Shown: positions 1-6,595 of the stretch, in pieces | Position numbering within the stretch: the stretch's first letter is position 1 | How the letters are laid out: every line of letters begins with the position of its first letter | Notes under the pieces: model-generated | Database searches by the model: none | What the model saw: only the letters and a program-made list of their open reading frames with translations | Told to the model about the DNA's origin: nothing | Made by a program: the position numbers and the translations under genes | Source of the DNA: DASUFI01 sp036274635 | GTDB lineage: Bacteria > Planctomycetota > B15-G4 | DNA: 20,880 nucleotides | Reading direction: 5' to 3' | NCBI GenBank assembly: GCA_036274635.1 | Contig: DASUFI010000345.1 | Span: forward strand, 1-20,880

Positions 1-1
1 G

Positions 2-1156
2 AAACTGTTCCGGCAGGGGATGCGCTTCGGCAACATCGTCGCCGCCGTGTACCCGGACCTCGCCGGCGACCCGACGCTCAACGCCACAGCGGATCCTGAG
101 AGTGCCGGCACCACCTACGTGGATGCCGCCCTGCTGGCGCGCCTGAAGTCCTGGGTGGACATCCCCGGCAGCCTCCAGGGCCCCGCTCTGGCCTACGCCG
201 TGGGCGACGTGTACGACTGCAGCCTGCACCAGGGCAAGGGCAGCCTGGAGCTGGCGGGTCTTTACCAGAAGTCCACGCTCTTCTACCGCAACTTCTGGCC
301 GCTGTTCACGGCCCGTGCGATCCGCACCGACCGCGTGTCCCTCAACGTCGCCCAGGTGCTGCGCGAGCTGCAGACCGGCTGGACCGGCGACTCCACCACC
401 GAGGGCCTGCCGCTGCGGCCGCTGGTGCGCTGGGGTGGCAAGAAGCTGGACCTCGCGGTGTCGACCAACTATCGCGAGCTGGACGGCTCGGCCTGGTCGG
501 CCCTCGTGCAGGACTTCGCGCCGCAGGCGCAGACCCTCACGTTGACCCTCGAGGAGGGCCTGCCGCCGGGCGAGTACCTGCTCGAGGCCGGCAGCGCGGC
601 GGTCGGTTGCGACGTGTTCCCCGCGGGCGTGTCCACCTCCCTGCCCGTCGTCAAGCGCGGCCCGGTCGCGCAAGTGTCCTTCGACATCGCGCCCGGCCTC
701 AACCTCGTGCGCCTGACGCGCACCGGCGCCGCCCCGGCACCTGCCGGCTGGGACCTGGCCGTGGACCCGCCGCGCCTGGAGGCCGACGGCTTGGGCGGCT
801 ACACCGCGCGAGTGCGGGTGGTGAATCTCGGCAGTTCGGCGGCGCCGGCCTCCAACCTGGAGCTGGACGTCGCCGCGGTGCATCCAGACGGCACGCTGGC
901 CTCGCCGCCCGACCTGCCCTCCGAGGTGCCGCTTTCACAGGCCCCCGTGAATCTGGGCGCCGTCAGCGGCTGGAAGCTTCCCGAGGTGGAGAAAGAGTTC
1001 TCCATCCCGCCCGGCTCGCCGGTGGGGGCCCTGCTGAAGCAGGGCTACGGACTGCAGCTCCGGGCGGTGATCTCCTCCACCGCCTCCGAGGGGGACGCCC
1101 TCAACAACGAGCAGTCCCGCTGCTGGTTCCTCGCTGGAATTCCCACGGTCCCCTGA
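2..1156 (+). CDS. C-terminal part of a large secreted protein, function unknown (5' partial)
   Basis: The reading frame is open from base 2 with no start that must be used, so the gene begins upstream of the window; about 384 codons are visible and end at TGA 1154-1156. I do not recognise the N-terminal visible half. It holds aromatic-rich segments (around YRNFWPLF) and then an all-beta stretch. The last 140 or so residues (from about AGWDLAVDPP) look like a CARDB or Ig-like adhesion module: regular beta strands, a VRVVNLGSSAAP core, and a closing LNNEQSRCWF strand. An exported or cell-surface role is inferred from this domain style. The stop is 60 bases before the next gene on the same strand, so the two could share a transcript, although a -10-like hexamer lies between them. 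Confidence 0.75.
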   Translation, partial: KLFRQGMRFGNIVAAVYPDLAGDPTLNATADPESAGTTYVDAALLARLKSWVDIPGSLQGPALAYAVGDVYDCSLHQGKGSLELAGLYQKSTLFYRNFWPLFTARAIRTDRVSLNVAQVLRELQTGWTGDSTTEGLPLRPLVRWGGKKLDLAVSTNYRELDGSAWSALVQDFAPQAQTLTLTLEEGLPPGEYLLEAGSAAVGCDVFPAGVSTSLPVVKRGPVAQVSFDIAPGLNLVRLTRTGAAPAPAGWDLAVDPPRLEADGLGGYTARVRVVNLGSSAAPASNLELDVAAVHPDGTLASPPDLPSEVPLSQAPVNLGAVSGWKLPEVEKEFSIPPGSPVGALLKQGYGLQLRAVISSTASEGDALNNEQSRCWFLAGIPTVP

Positions 1157-1185
1157 CCCCGTGGACGGCCACCCGGCGCGCATCC

Positions 1186-1191
1186 CATAGT
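1186..1191 (+). promoter_or_regulatory. possible -10 hexamer (CATAGT) for the metallopeptidase gene
   Basis: CATAGT lies 25 nt before GTG 1217. That is the same spacing seen for TACGAT before the methyltransferase and TACACT before the 6596 lipoprotein. If used, transcription would begin near 1198, which would exclude GTG 1190 as the start. No convincing -35 is seen. Confidence 0.25.
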
Positions 1192-1216
1192 GGGGCGCCC
1201 GTCCCGCCAGGTAGCC

Positions 1217-2275
1217 GTGAGCCCGTCCCGCCGACGACCCTCGCCGAACTCGCCGCCGCCCGGGCGCTACCCGTGGGCGCGCTCGCGCGACGAGCGGCTG
1301 CTCACGCTGCGGCTGCGCGACCTCGGGCTGCGTCTCGCCGGCACGTGGATCGAGGACTGCCTGTCGCAGGTGCACGCCGAGCTCGAGCGCCGCGGCCTGC
1401 GCTACCGGCCGCACGCCTGGCTGTCCTCGGAGTGGTTCTCGCCCGAGGGCAGCGGCGGCATCGCGGTGCCCTTCGTGCTGGCGCACCCGCGGCTCATCCG
1501 CCTCGAGCGCCGCATCATGCTGGAGGCGGAGGGCGACACGCGCGAGGAGTGCCTGCGCATCCTGCGCCACGAGATGGGGCACGCCTACGACACCGCCTAC
1601 CGCCTGCACCGCCGGCGCGCCTGGCGCCGCGCCTTCGGCAAGAGCAGCCAGCGCTACCCGGAGGTGTACCTGCCCGATCCCGCCAGCCGGAACTTCGTGC
1701 AGCACCTGCGCCTCTACTACGCGCAGGCGCACCCCGACGAGGACTTCGCCGAGACCTTCGCGGTGTGGCTCGGGCCGCGCGCGGTCTGGCGGCGGCGCTA
1801 CGCCGGCTGGCCCGCGCTGCGCAAGCTGGCCGCCGTCGACGCGCTCATGGCCGAGGTCGCGCGCGAGCCGGTCCCCGCCCTGCCGCACCGCGCCGTGGAC
1901 CCGATCTCGCGCCTCTCCACCACGCTGCAGCGCCACTACGACGAGAAGCGCAAGCACTTCTCGCCCGCCCGGCCCGACGTGACCGGGCGCGAGCTGCTGG
2001 CCCTGTTCCGCACGCCCGCCGCCGCGCCGCACGCGCCGCGAGCCGCCCGTTTCCTGCGCAAGAACCGCGCCGCGCTGCGCCGCCTCGTCGCCCGCGCCAC
2101 GGGCGAGTACCTCTTCACCGTGGACCAGGTGCTGGCCGACATGATCGAGCGCTGCCGCCAGCTCGACCTGCGCGCCGCCGGCCCCGAGTCACGCCTGCGC
2201 GAGGAGATGGCCTCGCGCCTCACGGCCCGCACCGTGCACCACCACTACAGCCGCACGAACTGGGTCGCCCTCTAG
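1217..2275 (+). CDS. putative zinc-binding metallopeptidase (HExxHxxxD-type)
   Basis: Protein of 352 residues with no signal peptide or membrane segment, so probably cytoplasmic. It carries H118-E-M-G-H122-A-Y-D125, a zinc-binding HExxH with a downstream Asp, followed some 50 residues later by DEDFAETFAVWL. This layout (a RYPW-like N terminus, CLRILRHEMGHA, then an EDFAETFAVWL helix) resembles the family annotated as putative zinc-binding metallopeptidase; its substrate is not known to me. GTG 1217 is preferred to the in-frame GTG 1190 because AGG at 1209-1211 sits five bases ahead and a possible -10 lies at 1186-1191. The TAG stop at 2273-2275 is inside the CTAG that flanks the inverted-repeat element. 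The last 60 or so residues are rich in Arg and Ala. Family-level assignment is fairly safe; proteolytic activity is inferred. Confidence 0.85.
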   Translation: MSPSRRRPSPNSPPPGRYPWARSRDERLLTLRLRDLGLRLAGTWIEDCLSQVHAELERRGLRYRPHAWLSSEWFSPEGSGGIAVPFVLAHPRLIRLERRIMLEAEGDTREECLRILRHEMGHAYDTAYRLHRRRAWRRAFGKSSQRYPEVYLPDPASRNFVQHLRLYYAQAHPDEDFAETFAVWLGPRAVWRRRYAGWPALRKLAAVDALMAEVAREPVPALPHRAVDPISRLSTTLQRHYDEKRKHFSPARPDVTGRELLALFRTPAAAPHAPRAARFLRKNRAALRRLVARATGEYLFTVDQVLADMIERCRQLDLRAAGPESRLREEMASRLTARTVHHHYSRTNWVAL

Positions 2276-2292
2276 GAGCCCGTTGAAGAAGT
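2276..2292 (+). repeat. left terminal inverted repeat of the MITE-like element
   Basis: GAGCCCGTTGAAGAAGT, identical to the reverse complement of 2418-2434. Confidence 0.85.
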
Positions 2293-2417
2293 CATTCGCG
2301 CCGGGCAGCGGATCCTTCGCGCCGGCTCGTCGTTGCGCGATCCTCGTCGGCCCTCCAGGCCGACTCCGGTCGCGCGCCTCGATCCGACGCGAAATCTCTC
2401 GCTGCCGGCATCGAAGC

Positions 2418-2434
2418 ACTTCTTCAACGGGCTC
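2418..2434 (-). repeat. right terminal inverted repeat of the MITE-like element
   Basis: ACTTCTTCAACGGGCTC on the plus strand, the exact reverse complement of 2276-2292. Confidence 0.85.
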
Positions 2435-3118
2435 CTAGCCCCGCACGAACTCGATCACGTAGTTCTCGGAGAGGCCCGCGACGGGCAGCGTGCGCGCGAA
2501 GTGGAAGCCCGCGCCCTCGATCTCGGCGATGACCTGCTCGCGCCCGCAGCGCACGTGCTGCAGCACCCAGTCGCGGCTCTGGCCCTCCACACGCTCGAAG
2601 TCCACGACGACGAGGCGGCCGCCCGGCCGCAGCGCGTCGTGCAGGCTGGCCAGCGTGTCGTTCGGATGCTCGAAGTGGTGGTAGGTGTCGCAGACGAAGG
2701 CCACGTCCACCGAGCCGCGCGGCAGGCCGGTGCTGCGGTCGTCGCACAGCACCGGTTGCACCTGCGAGAGGCCGGCGGCCGCGGCCCGCTCGCGGATGTG
2801 GTCGACGAAGGCCTGCGAGATGTCCACCGCGTAGACCACGCCCGTCGGGCCCACGGCCTCCGCGAAAGGCTCCTCGAACAGGCCCGTGCCCGCGCCGATG
2901 TCCGCCACCGCCTGTCCCGCGCGCAGCCCGATCGCCGCAGTGATGGCCGCGCGCTGCGCCGCGATCTCGCGCGACTCGCTCTCCAGCGTGCCGACCCAGC
3001 GCTCGACGTCGACGTCGGGCTTGCGGAAGTCGGCGTTGATCTCGGGCCTGGCGCCCGCGACGGGCGGCGAGCCGCAGGCCAGTACGAGCAGCAGCGGCAG
3101 CAGACGAAGCGTGCGCAT
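2435..3118 (-). CDS. class I SAM-dependent methyltransferase with a lipoprotein-type signal
   Basis: Protein of 227 residues. Residues 65-170 form a Rossmann methyltransferase core: motif I is VADIGAGTG (about 71-79), an acidic residue closes the next strand (YAVDIS), then CDD near 125, and LRPGGRLVVVDF near 153-164. The acceptor is unknown. The start at 3118 is supported by AGGGAGA about 6 bases upstream; an in-frame ATG further upstream has no such site. With this start the protein begins with MRTLRLLPLLLVLAC, a short charged head, a Leu-rich core and a lipobox ending at Cys15. That predicts a lipoprotein, unusual for an enzyme needing SAM. The TAG stop lies in the right CTAG of the MITE-like element. 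The methyltransferase fold is secure; location and substrate are open. Confidence 0.88.
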   Translation of the reverse strand: MRTLRLLPLLLVLACGSPPVAGARPEINADFRKPDVDVERWVGTLESESREIAAQRAAITAAIGLRAGQAVADIGAGTGLFEEPFAEAVGPTGVVYAVDISQAFVDHIRERAAAAGLSQVQPVLCDDRSTGLPRGSVDVAFVCDTYHHFEHPNDTLASLHDALRPGGRLVVVDFERVEGQSRDWVLQHVRCGREQVIAEIEGAGFHFARTLPVAGLSENYVIEFVRG

Positions 3119-3143
3119 GGCGGTCTCCCTCGGGCGTCCGGCC

Positions 3144-3149
3144 ATCGTA
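3144..3149 (-). promoter_or_regulatory. possible -10 hexamer (TACGAT) for the methyltransferase gene
   Basis: GGCTACGAT on the minus strand lies 25 nt before ATG 3118, leaving room for a short leader that holds the AGGGAGA ribosome site. No -35 match was found. Confidence 0.4.
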
Positions 3150-3180
3150 GCCACGGCCGGCGCCGCGCCCTACGAGCGGG

Positions 3181-3936
3181 TCACCGGCCCAGCGTCCGCT
3201 CCACGTATCCCCGAACCGCGCCCAGCACCTCCGCACCCGCCCAGGCCTCGACCAGCGCCGCCCGCGAGGCGCCCGCCGTCGCGCGCGCCCGCTCCAGCAC
3301 CGGCTCCCGCAGCTCGCGCTTCGTCAGCCGGAACGCCAGCGGCGGCACGGCGGCCATCTCCTCGGCGACCTCGATCGCGCGCTCGATCAGCCTCTCCGGC
3401 GCGACCACCTCGTCCACCACCCCGCGCGCGATCGCCTCGTCGGGCTCGCACAGGCGCCCGCGCAGCAGCAGCTCCTGCACGTGCTGCGCGGGCAGCGCGA
3501 AGCGCAGGATCTCGACCACGGCCGGCGGGAAGGGGACGCCGACCTTCAGCTCGGGCACGCCGATGCGCCCGCCGCCGGCGGCCATGACGCGGTGATCGCA
3601 GCAGGCGGCGAGGACGCAGCCGCCGGCGATGGCGTGGCCGTTCACGGCGGCGACGACGGGCTTGTCGCAGCCGAAGAGCGCGAGGAAGCAGGCATCCAGC
3701 TCGGGCAGGAAGCGCTCGATGTAGTCGCGGCCGCCGGCGAGCAGCCGCTTGAGGTCCACGCCCGCGGAGAAGATGGAGCCGCTGCCGGTGAGCACGACGG
3801 CGCGCACGTCGGACGCGGACGCGAGGCGCTCGACGGCCGCGCGCAGGCCGCGCAGGAGCTCCAGGTCCAGGGCCGAGGCCTTGCCGTGGACGAGGCGCAG
3901 GACGGTCGTGGCGCCGCGGGTCTCGGTCTGCAGCAT
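3181..3936 (-). CDS. enoyl-CoA hydratase/isomerase (crotonase) family protein
   Basis: Protein of 251 residues, the usual length for a single-domain crotonase. The oxyanion-hole motifs are visible as FSAGVDL (about 56-62) and GHAIAGGCVLA (about 100-110), followed by DHRVMA and the GVPEL loop in which E129 matches the first catalytic Glu of enoyl-CoA hydratase. The second position is not the usual GAGGTQRL but VGVPFPPAVVEILR, so the reaction (hydratase, isomerase or another acyl-CoA conversion) cannot be fixed. The C-terminal half has the expected trimerisation helices. Start 3936 is chosen because the crotonase fold begins at once and a TACGGT hexamer ends 6 bases before it, suggesting a leaderless message. 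No Shine-Dalgarno is visible. Divergent from the tag gene across 83 bp; no acyl-CoA pathway neighbours are present. Confidence 0.88.
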   Translation of the reverse strand: MLQTETRGATTVLRLVHGKASALDLELLRGLRAAVERLASASDVRAVVLTGSGSIFSAGVDLKRLLAGGRDYIERFLPELDACFLALFGCDKPVVAAVNGHAIAGGCVLAACCDHRVMAAGGGRIGVPELKVGVPFPPAVVEILRFALPAQHVQELLLRGRLCEPDEAIARGVVDEVVAPERLIERAIEVAEEMAAVPPLAFRLTKRELREPVLERARATAGASRAALVEAWAGAEVLGAVRGYVERTLGR

Positions 3937-3942
3937 GGCGCG

Positions 3943-3948
3943 ACCGTA
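3943..3948 (-). promoter_or_regulatory. possible -10 hexamer (TACGGT) of a leaderless promoter
   Basis: TACGGT occupies -12 to -7 relative to the A of ATG 3936, where a bacterial -10 element would place the first transcribed base at the start codon itself. Confidence 0.4.
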
Positions 3949-4019
3949 CGACGCCGGGCCGGCTCTGCCAAGAGGCGTGGGCTTTTCCGCCGCGCGCCGG
4001 GTCGGCATCATGCCGCGCC

Positions 4020-4625
4020 ATGGCTGAACGCCTCGACCTGCTCCCCGCCGGCCGCGGCCGCATGCGCTGCGGCTGGGCGCGCAACGAGCTCTCGGCCGCC
4101 TACCACGACACGGAGTGGGGCGTGCCGCTGCGCGACGAGCGCAAGCTGTTCGAGTTCGTGGTGCTGGAGGGCATGCAGGCCGGGCTCTCGTGGGACTGCG
4201 TGCTGGGCAAGCGCGAGGCCTTCCGGCGTGCCTTCGCCGGCTTCGACCCGCGGCGCGTGGCACGCTTCGGCGCGCGCGAGAAGCGCCGGCTGCTGGCCGA
4301 CGCCGGCATCATCCGCAACCGCCAGAAGATCGAGGCCGCCATCGGCAACGCGCGCGCCTTCCTCGCGGTGCAGGAGGAGTTCGGCAGCTTCGCGAAGTAC
4401 GCCTGGCGCTTCGTGGAGGGGCGGCAGGTGGTGAATCGCTGGAGGTCGCTGAAGCACCTGCCGGCGACGAGCGACGTGAGCGACGCCTGGAGCAAGGACC
4501 TCAAGGCACGCGGCTTCCGCTTCGTGGGCAGCACGATCGTGTACGCCCACATGCAGGCCACCGGCATGGTGAACGACCATCTCGTGGGCTGCTTCCGGCA
4601 CCGGCAGGTGGGCCGCCGGGGCTGA
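4020..4625 (+). CDS. tag: DNA-3-methyladenine glycosylase I
   Basis: Protein of 201 residues, close to the usual 185-200 for Tag. It should excise 3-methyladenine from alkylated DNA in the first step of base-excision repair, in the cytoplasm. The family signature is complete: RCGWA, YHDTEWGVP, an L-S-W segment (GLSWDCVLGKREAFRRAF), and a C-terminal GMVNDHLVGCFRH. The four zinc ligands of the family (Cys, His, His, Cys) correspond to C17, H29, H187 and C191, and all are present. ATG 4020 gives a 14-residue leader before the usual M-R-C-G-W start; ATG 4062 (Met15) is an alternative. No clear Shine-Dalgarno precedes 4020; CATCAT at 4006-4011 is a weak -10 candidate at near-leaderless spacing. 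It lies head to head with the crotonase gene, with no functional link suggested. Confidence 0.96.
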   Translation: MAERLDLLPAGRGRMRCGWARNELSAAYHDTEWGVPLRDERKLFEFVVLEGMQAGLSWDCVLGKREAFRRAFAGFDPRRVARFGAREKRRLLADAGIIRNRQKIEAAIGNARAFLAVQEEFGSFAKYAWRFVEGRQVVNRWRSLKHLPATSDVSDAWSKDLKARGFRFVGSTIVYAHMQATGMVNDHLVGCFRHRQVGRRG

Positions 4626-4675
4626 ATTCGTAGCCTTCCGCGCCTCGTCGCGTGGCCCGCACCCTGACGGTCCTT

Positions 4676-4695
4676 GCACACTTCACTCAGTGTGC
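4676..4695. repeat. 7-bp palindrome with 6-base loop upstream of the tandem paralogues
   Basis: GCACACT (4676-4682) and AGTGTGC (4689-4695) are perfect inverted arms around TCACTC. The site sits 50 bp after the tag stop and 11 bp before a TAGGCT hexamer. It may be a transcription-factor operator or a weak hairpin ending tag; no T tract follows. Confidence 0.45.
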
Positions 4696-4706
4696 GAATC
4701 ACGCGA

Positions 4707-4712
4707 TAGGCT
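4707..4712 (+). promoter_or_regulatory. possible -10 hexamer (TAGGCT) for the 275-residue paralogue pair
   Basis: TAGGCT lies 35 nt before ATG 4748, with the GGAGG ribosome site (4736-4740) in the predicted leader. No -35 match was found at normal spacing; the palindrome 4676-4695 occupies that area. Confidence 0.3.
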
Positions 4713-4747
4713 GCGTGGTTGGGGTGTTCACTCTCGGAGGTCACGGG

Positions 4748-5575
4748 ATGCAACATCGAAGGCCGACGTACCTCGCTCTGTGTACTCTCGCCCTGTGTGC
4801 CGGGGCGCTCGCATTCGGTCCGGGCGGAGGCAAGGAGGACAGTCAGTCCTGTCTCGTCCGCCCCGATGGCGCCAGCGACGACAACGCCAAGGGCACCCTG
4901 CGCATCCGTTCGCAGGGCAACAGCGAGCGTTTCGACGTGCACATCATGAAGGTGGAGCCCGGCGTCGAGCACCACCTGTGGATTCAGGATCCCATCGACT
5001 CCGACCCGCCCACCTTCACCGACCTCGGCGACCTGCCGGGCGACGGCGGCAGCCAAAAGCTCGCGCTGGACACCAAGAAGGGCGACACGTTGCCGCTCGG
5101 CGTGACGACGACCACGGACCTCATCGGCCGGCTCGTCGAGATCCGCCAAGGCGACATCGTCGAGCTCGGGGGCGAGGTCCCGCCCTACGGCCTGTCCAAG
5201 AAGCCCGAGAAGGTGAAGGAGACCGTGACGGCCGCGGACACCGATCCGCAGCCCGACATCGTCGCCAAGCTCGAGCTGCGCAGCAAGGCGAACAAGGGCC
5301 AGGAGCGCATCATCGTGACGCTCACGCACGTGGACTTCAGCGCCGGGCCCTTCGACGTCTTCGTCGAGGACGCCGTGGGCAGCGGCGTCTTCGTGAACGT
5401 CGGCGACCTCGAGCAGCTCTCCAACGCCAAGGGCCGCTACCGCCGCGATTGCAAGAAGGGCCAGGCGCTCCCGGCCGGGGTGATGTTCGTGTCGGAGCTC
5501 TCGGGCCGCACGCTCCAGGTGCGCGACGGCGCCGATACCGTCTTCCTCTCCACCGTCATCCCGCAGATCGACTAG
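4748..5575 (+). CDS. secreted two-repeat protein, paralogue A (function unknown)
   Basis: Protein of 275 residues, with a signal peptide (positive MQHRRP, hydrophobic core, A-L-A cleavage near residue 22). The ATG at 4748 is preceded by GGAGG seven bases upstream. The mature part contains two copies of a module of about 100 residues (roughly 45-145 and 172-275). Each runs through a hydrophobic beta strand, a W/F-x-[QE]-D segment, a G-x-L strand, a basic K-K-G-x-x-L-P-x-G turn and an L-x-G-R-x-[LV]-[EQ]-[IV]-R strand. The linker G-L-S-K-K-P is kept in the neighbour. I know no named domain with this pattern. It is followed 33 bp later by its paralogue, with which it very likely forms an operon. 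An extracellular or periplasmic structural or binding role is inference only. Confidence 0.88.
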   Translation: MQHRRPTYLALCTLALCAGALAFGPGGGKEDSQSCLVRPDGASDDNAKGTLRIRSQGNSERFDVHIMKVEPGVEHHLWIQDPIDSDPPTFTDLGDLPGDGGSQKLALDTKKGDTLPLGVTTTTDLIGRLVEIRQGDIVELGGEVPPYGLSKKPEKVKETVTAADTDPQPDIVAKLELRSKANKGQERIIVTLTHVDFSAGPFDVFVEDAVGSGVFVNVGDLEQLSNAKGRYRRDCKKGQALPAGVMFVSELSGRTLQVRDGADTVFLSTVIPQID

Positions 5576-5608
5576 CTGCGGGTCACCGCTCTCCCGAGGT
5601 CTCTGTCC

Positions 5609-6436
5609 ATGCGTCTCAGCACCGCGACGTGCCTGGCCGCGTCCGTCCTCTCCCTGCTCACCGCGGGAGCGCTGGCCATGCCGCCCGGCGGCAAGGTCAA
5701 GAAGGACAGCCAGGTCAGCCTCGTGCAGCCGGAGGACGCGCCGGACGACAACGCCAAGGGCACCCTGCGCCTCCGCGAGAAGGGCAACAAGGAGAGCCTC
5801 GAGATCCACGTCCTGCAGGTGTCGGCCGGCGACGAGCACCACGCGTGGATGGAGGATCCGATCGCGTCGGGAAGCTTCAGCGACATCGGCACGCTGAGCG
5901 AAGGCGGCTCGCAGCAACTCAAGTTCGACACCAAGAAGGGCGGCGCCCTGCCGCTCGGAGCCGACTCCCTCGACGACCTCATCGGGCGCAAGGTGCAGAT
6001 CCGCCACGACGCTGACGTGATCCTGCAAGGCACGGTGCCGCCCTTCGGCCTCTCCAAGAAGCCGCAGAAGGCCAGCATCACGATCGAGGCCACGGACGAC
6101 GAGCCGCAGCCCGACATGAGCGCCAAGCTCGCGCTGCGCAGCAAGGCGGACAAGGGCCAGGAGCGCATCATCCTCAAGGTCAAGCACATCGACTGGAACG
6201 GCGACGGCTTCCACGTCTTCGTCGAGGACGGCGTGGGCAGCGACGTGTTCGTGGACTCGGGCGAGCTGCAGAAGACGGGCGATCACGAGGGGCGGTGGAA
6301 GCGCGACACGAAGCAGGGGCAGGCGCTGCCCGCGGGCGCGTCCTTCGTCAGCGAGCTGGCGGGGCGGCACATCGAGCTCCGCCGCGCGGCGGATGACGTC
6401 GTGTTCCTCAGCGGGACGATCCCTGCGGTGAAGTGA
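5609..6436 (+). CDS. secreted two-repeat protein, paralogue B (function unknown)
   Basis: Also exactly 275 residues, and clearly homologous along its full length to the gene just upstream. Shared blocks are DDNAKGTLR, DTKKG..LPLG, LSKKP, PQPD, LRSKA.KGQERII, FVEDGVGS.VFV and GQALPAG.FVSEL.GR. The signal peptide is MRLSTATCLAASVLSLLTAGALA. Like its partner it holds two copies of the 100-residue module, so the locus contains four copies in all. GAGG at 5596-5599 lies nine bases before ATG 5609. Unlike paralogue A it lacks cysteines in the mature protein; A has two (near residues 35 and 225). A stem-loop follows immediately after the stop. Function is unknown; duplication followed by divergence is directly visible. 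Confidence 0.88.
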   Translation: MRLSTATCLAASVLSLLTAGALAMPPGGKVKKDSQVSLVQPEDAPDDNAKGTLRLREKGNKESLEIHVLQVSAGDEHHAWMEDPIASGSFSDIGTLSEGGSQQLKFDTKKGGALPLGADSLDDLIGRKVQIRHDADVILQGTVPPFGLSKKPQKASITIEATDDEPQPDMSAKLALRSKADKGQERIILKVKHIDWNGDGFHVFVEDGVGSDVFVDSGELQKTGDHEGRWKRDTKQGQALPAGASFVSELAGRHIELRRAADDVVFLSGTIPAVK

Positions 6437-6441
6437 CCCGG

Positions 6442-6467
6442 CGCCGCGCGGGGTTGTCGGCGCGGCG
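6442..6467 (+). terminator. possible terminator hairpin after the paralogue pair
   Basis: CGCCGCGC (6442-6449) pairs perfectly with GCGCGGCG (6460-6467) around a 10-base loop, starting six bases after the stop codon of paralogue B. There is no T tract, so termination is inferred from position and stem strength. Confidence 0.45.
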
Positions 6468-6561
6468 TCGCGCACCGAAGCTCGACTGAAGCACTGCCTG
6501 GGCCGTGCCTCAACTCGCGCCGCCCGATCGACCCGTTGCCCCCGGCCCGCGCGCGTCGCCC

Positions 6562-6570
6562 TGCTACACT
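6562..6570 (+). promoter_or_regulatory. extended -10 promoter (TGCTACACT) for the 6596 lipoprotein gene
   Basis: TGC followed by TACACT matches an extended -10 element; the hexamer ends 25 nt before ATG 6596 and the GGGAGGAG ribosome site lies in the predicted short leader. A TTGCCC at 6536-6541 is too distant to be the -35. Confidence 0.45.
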
Positions 6571-6595
6571 TGCGCGCCCTTCGGGAGGAGCGCAG

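Larger units (their letters stand above)
2272..2438. mobile_element. MITE-like snap-back element with 17-bp TIRs and CTAG target duplication
   Basis: The element proper is 2276-2434 (159 bp). Its ends, GAGCCCGTTGAAGAAGT at 2276-2292 and the exact reverse complement at 2418-2434, are perfect 17-bp inverted repeats, flanked by CTAG at 2272-2275 and 2435-2438. The two interior halves are also largely complementary, and the centre is a perfect 7-bp stem (2346-2352 with 2358-2364) around a 5-base loop whose middle base, 2355, is exactly the midpoint of the element. No ORF is plausible inside. A YTAR/CTAG duplication is typical of the IS5 group; because CTAG is palindromic, a TA duplication as in IS630-type elements is equally possible. 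The element separates two convergent genes and, as RNA, would fold into a long hairpin that could serve as a bidirectional terminator. Confidence 0.8.

Noticed and set aside
607..2286. A 559-codon plus-strand frame overlapping the first two genes
   Set aside because: It is an Arg-, Pro- and Ala-rich shadow frame over the end of the partial secreted protein and the metallopeptidase with its HExxH motif.
2276..2434. The inverted-repeat element as a plain transcription terminator or a riboswitch
   Set aside because: It is far longer than a terminator stem, has no T tract, and the flanking CTAG copies with exact central symmetry fit an inserted element better. A terminator role may be secondary.
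6536..6541. TTGCCC as the -35 partner of TACACT at 6565-6570
   Set aside because: The spacing would be 23 bases, outside the normal range; the TGC extension of the -10 is a better explanation.
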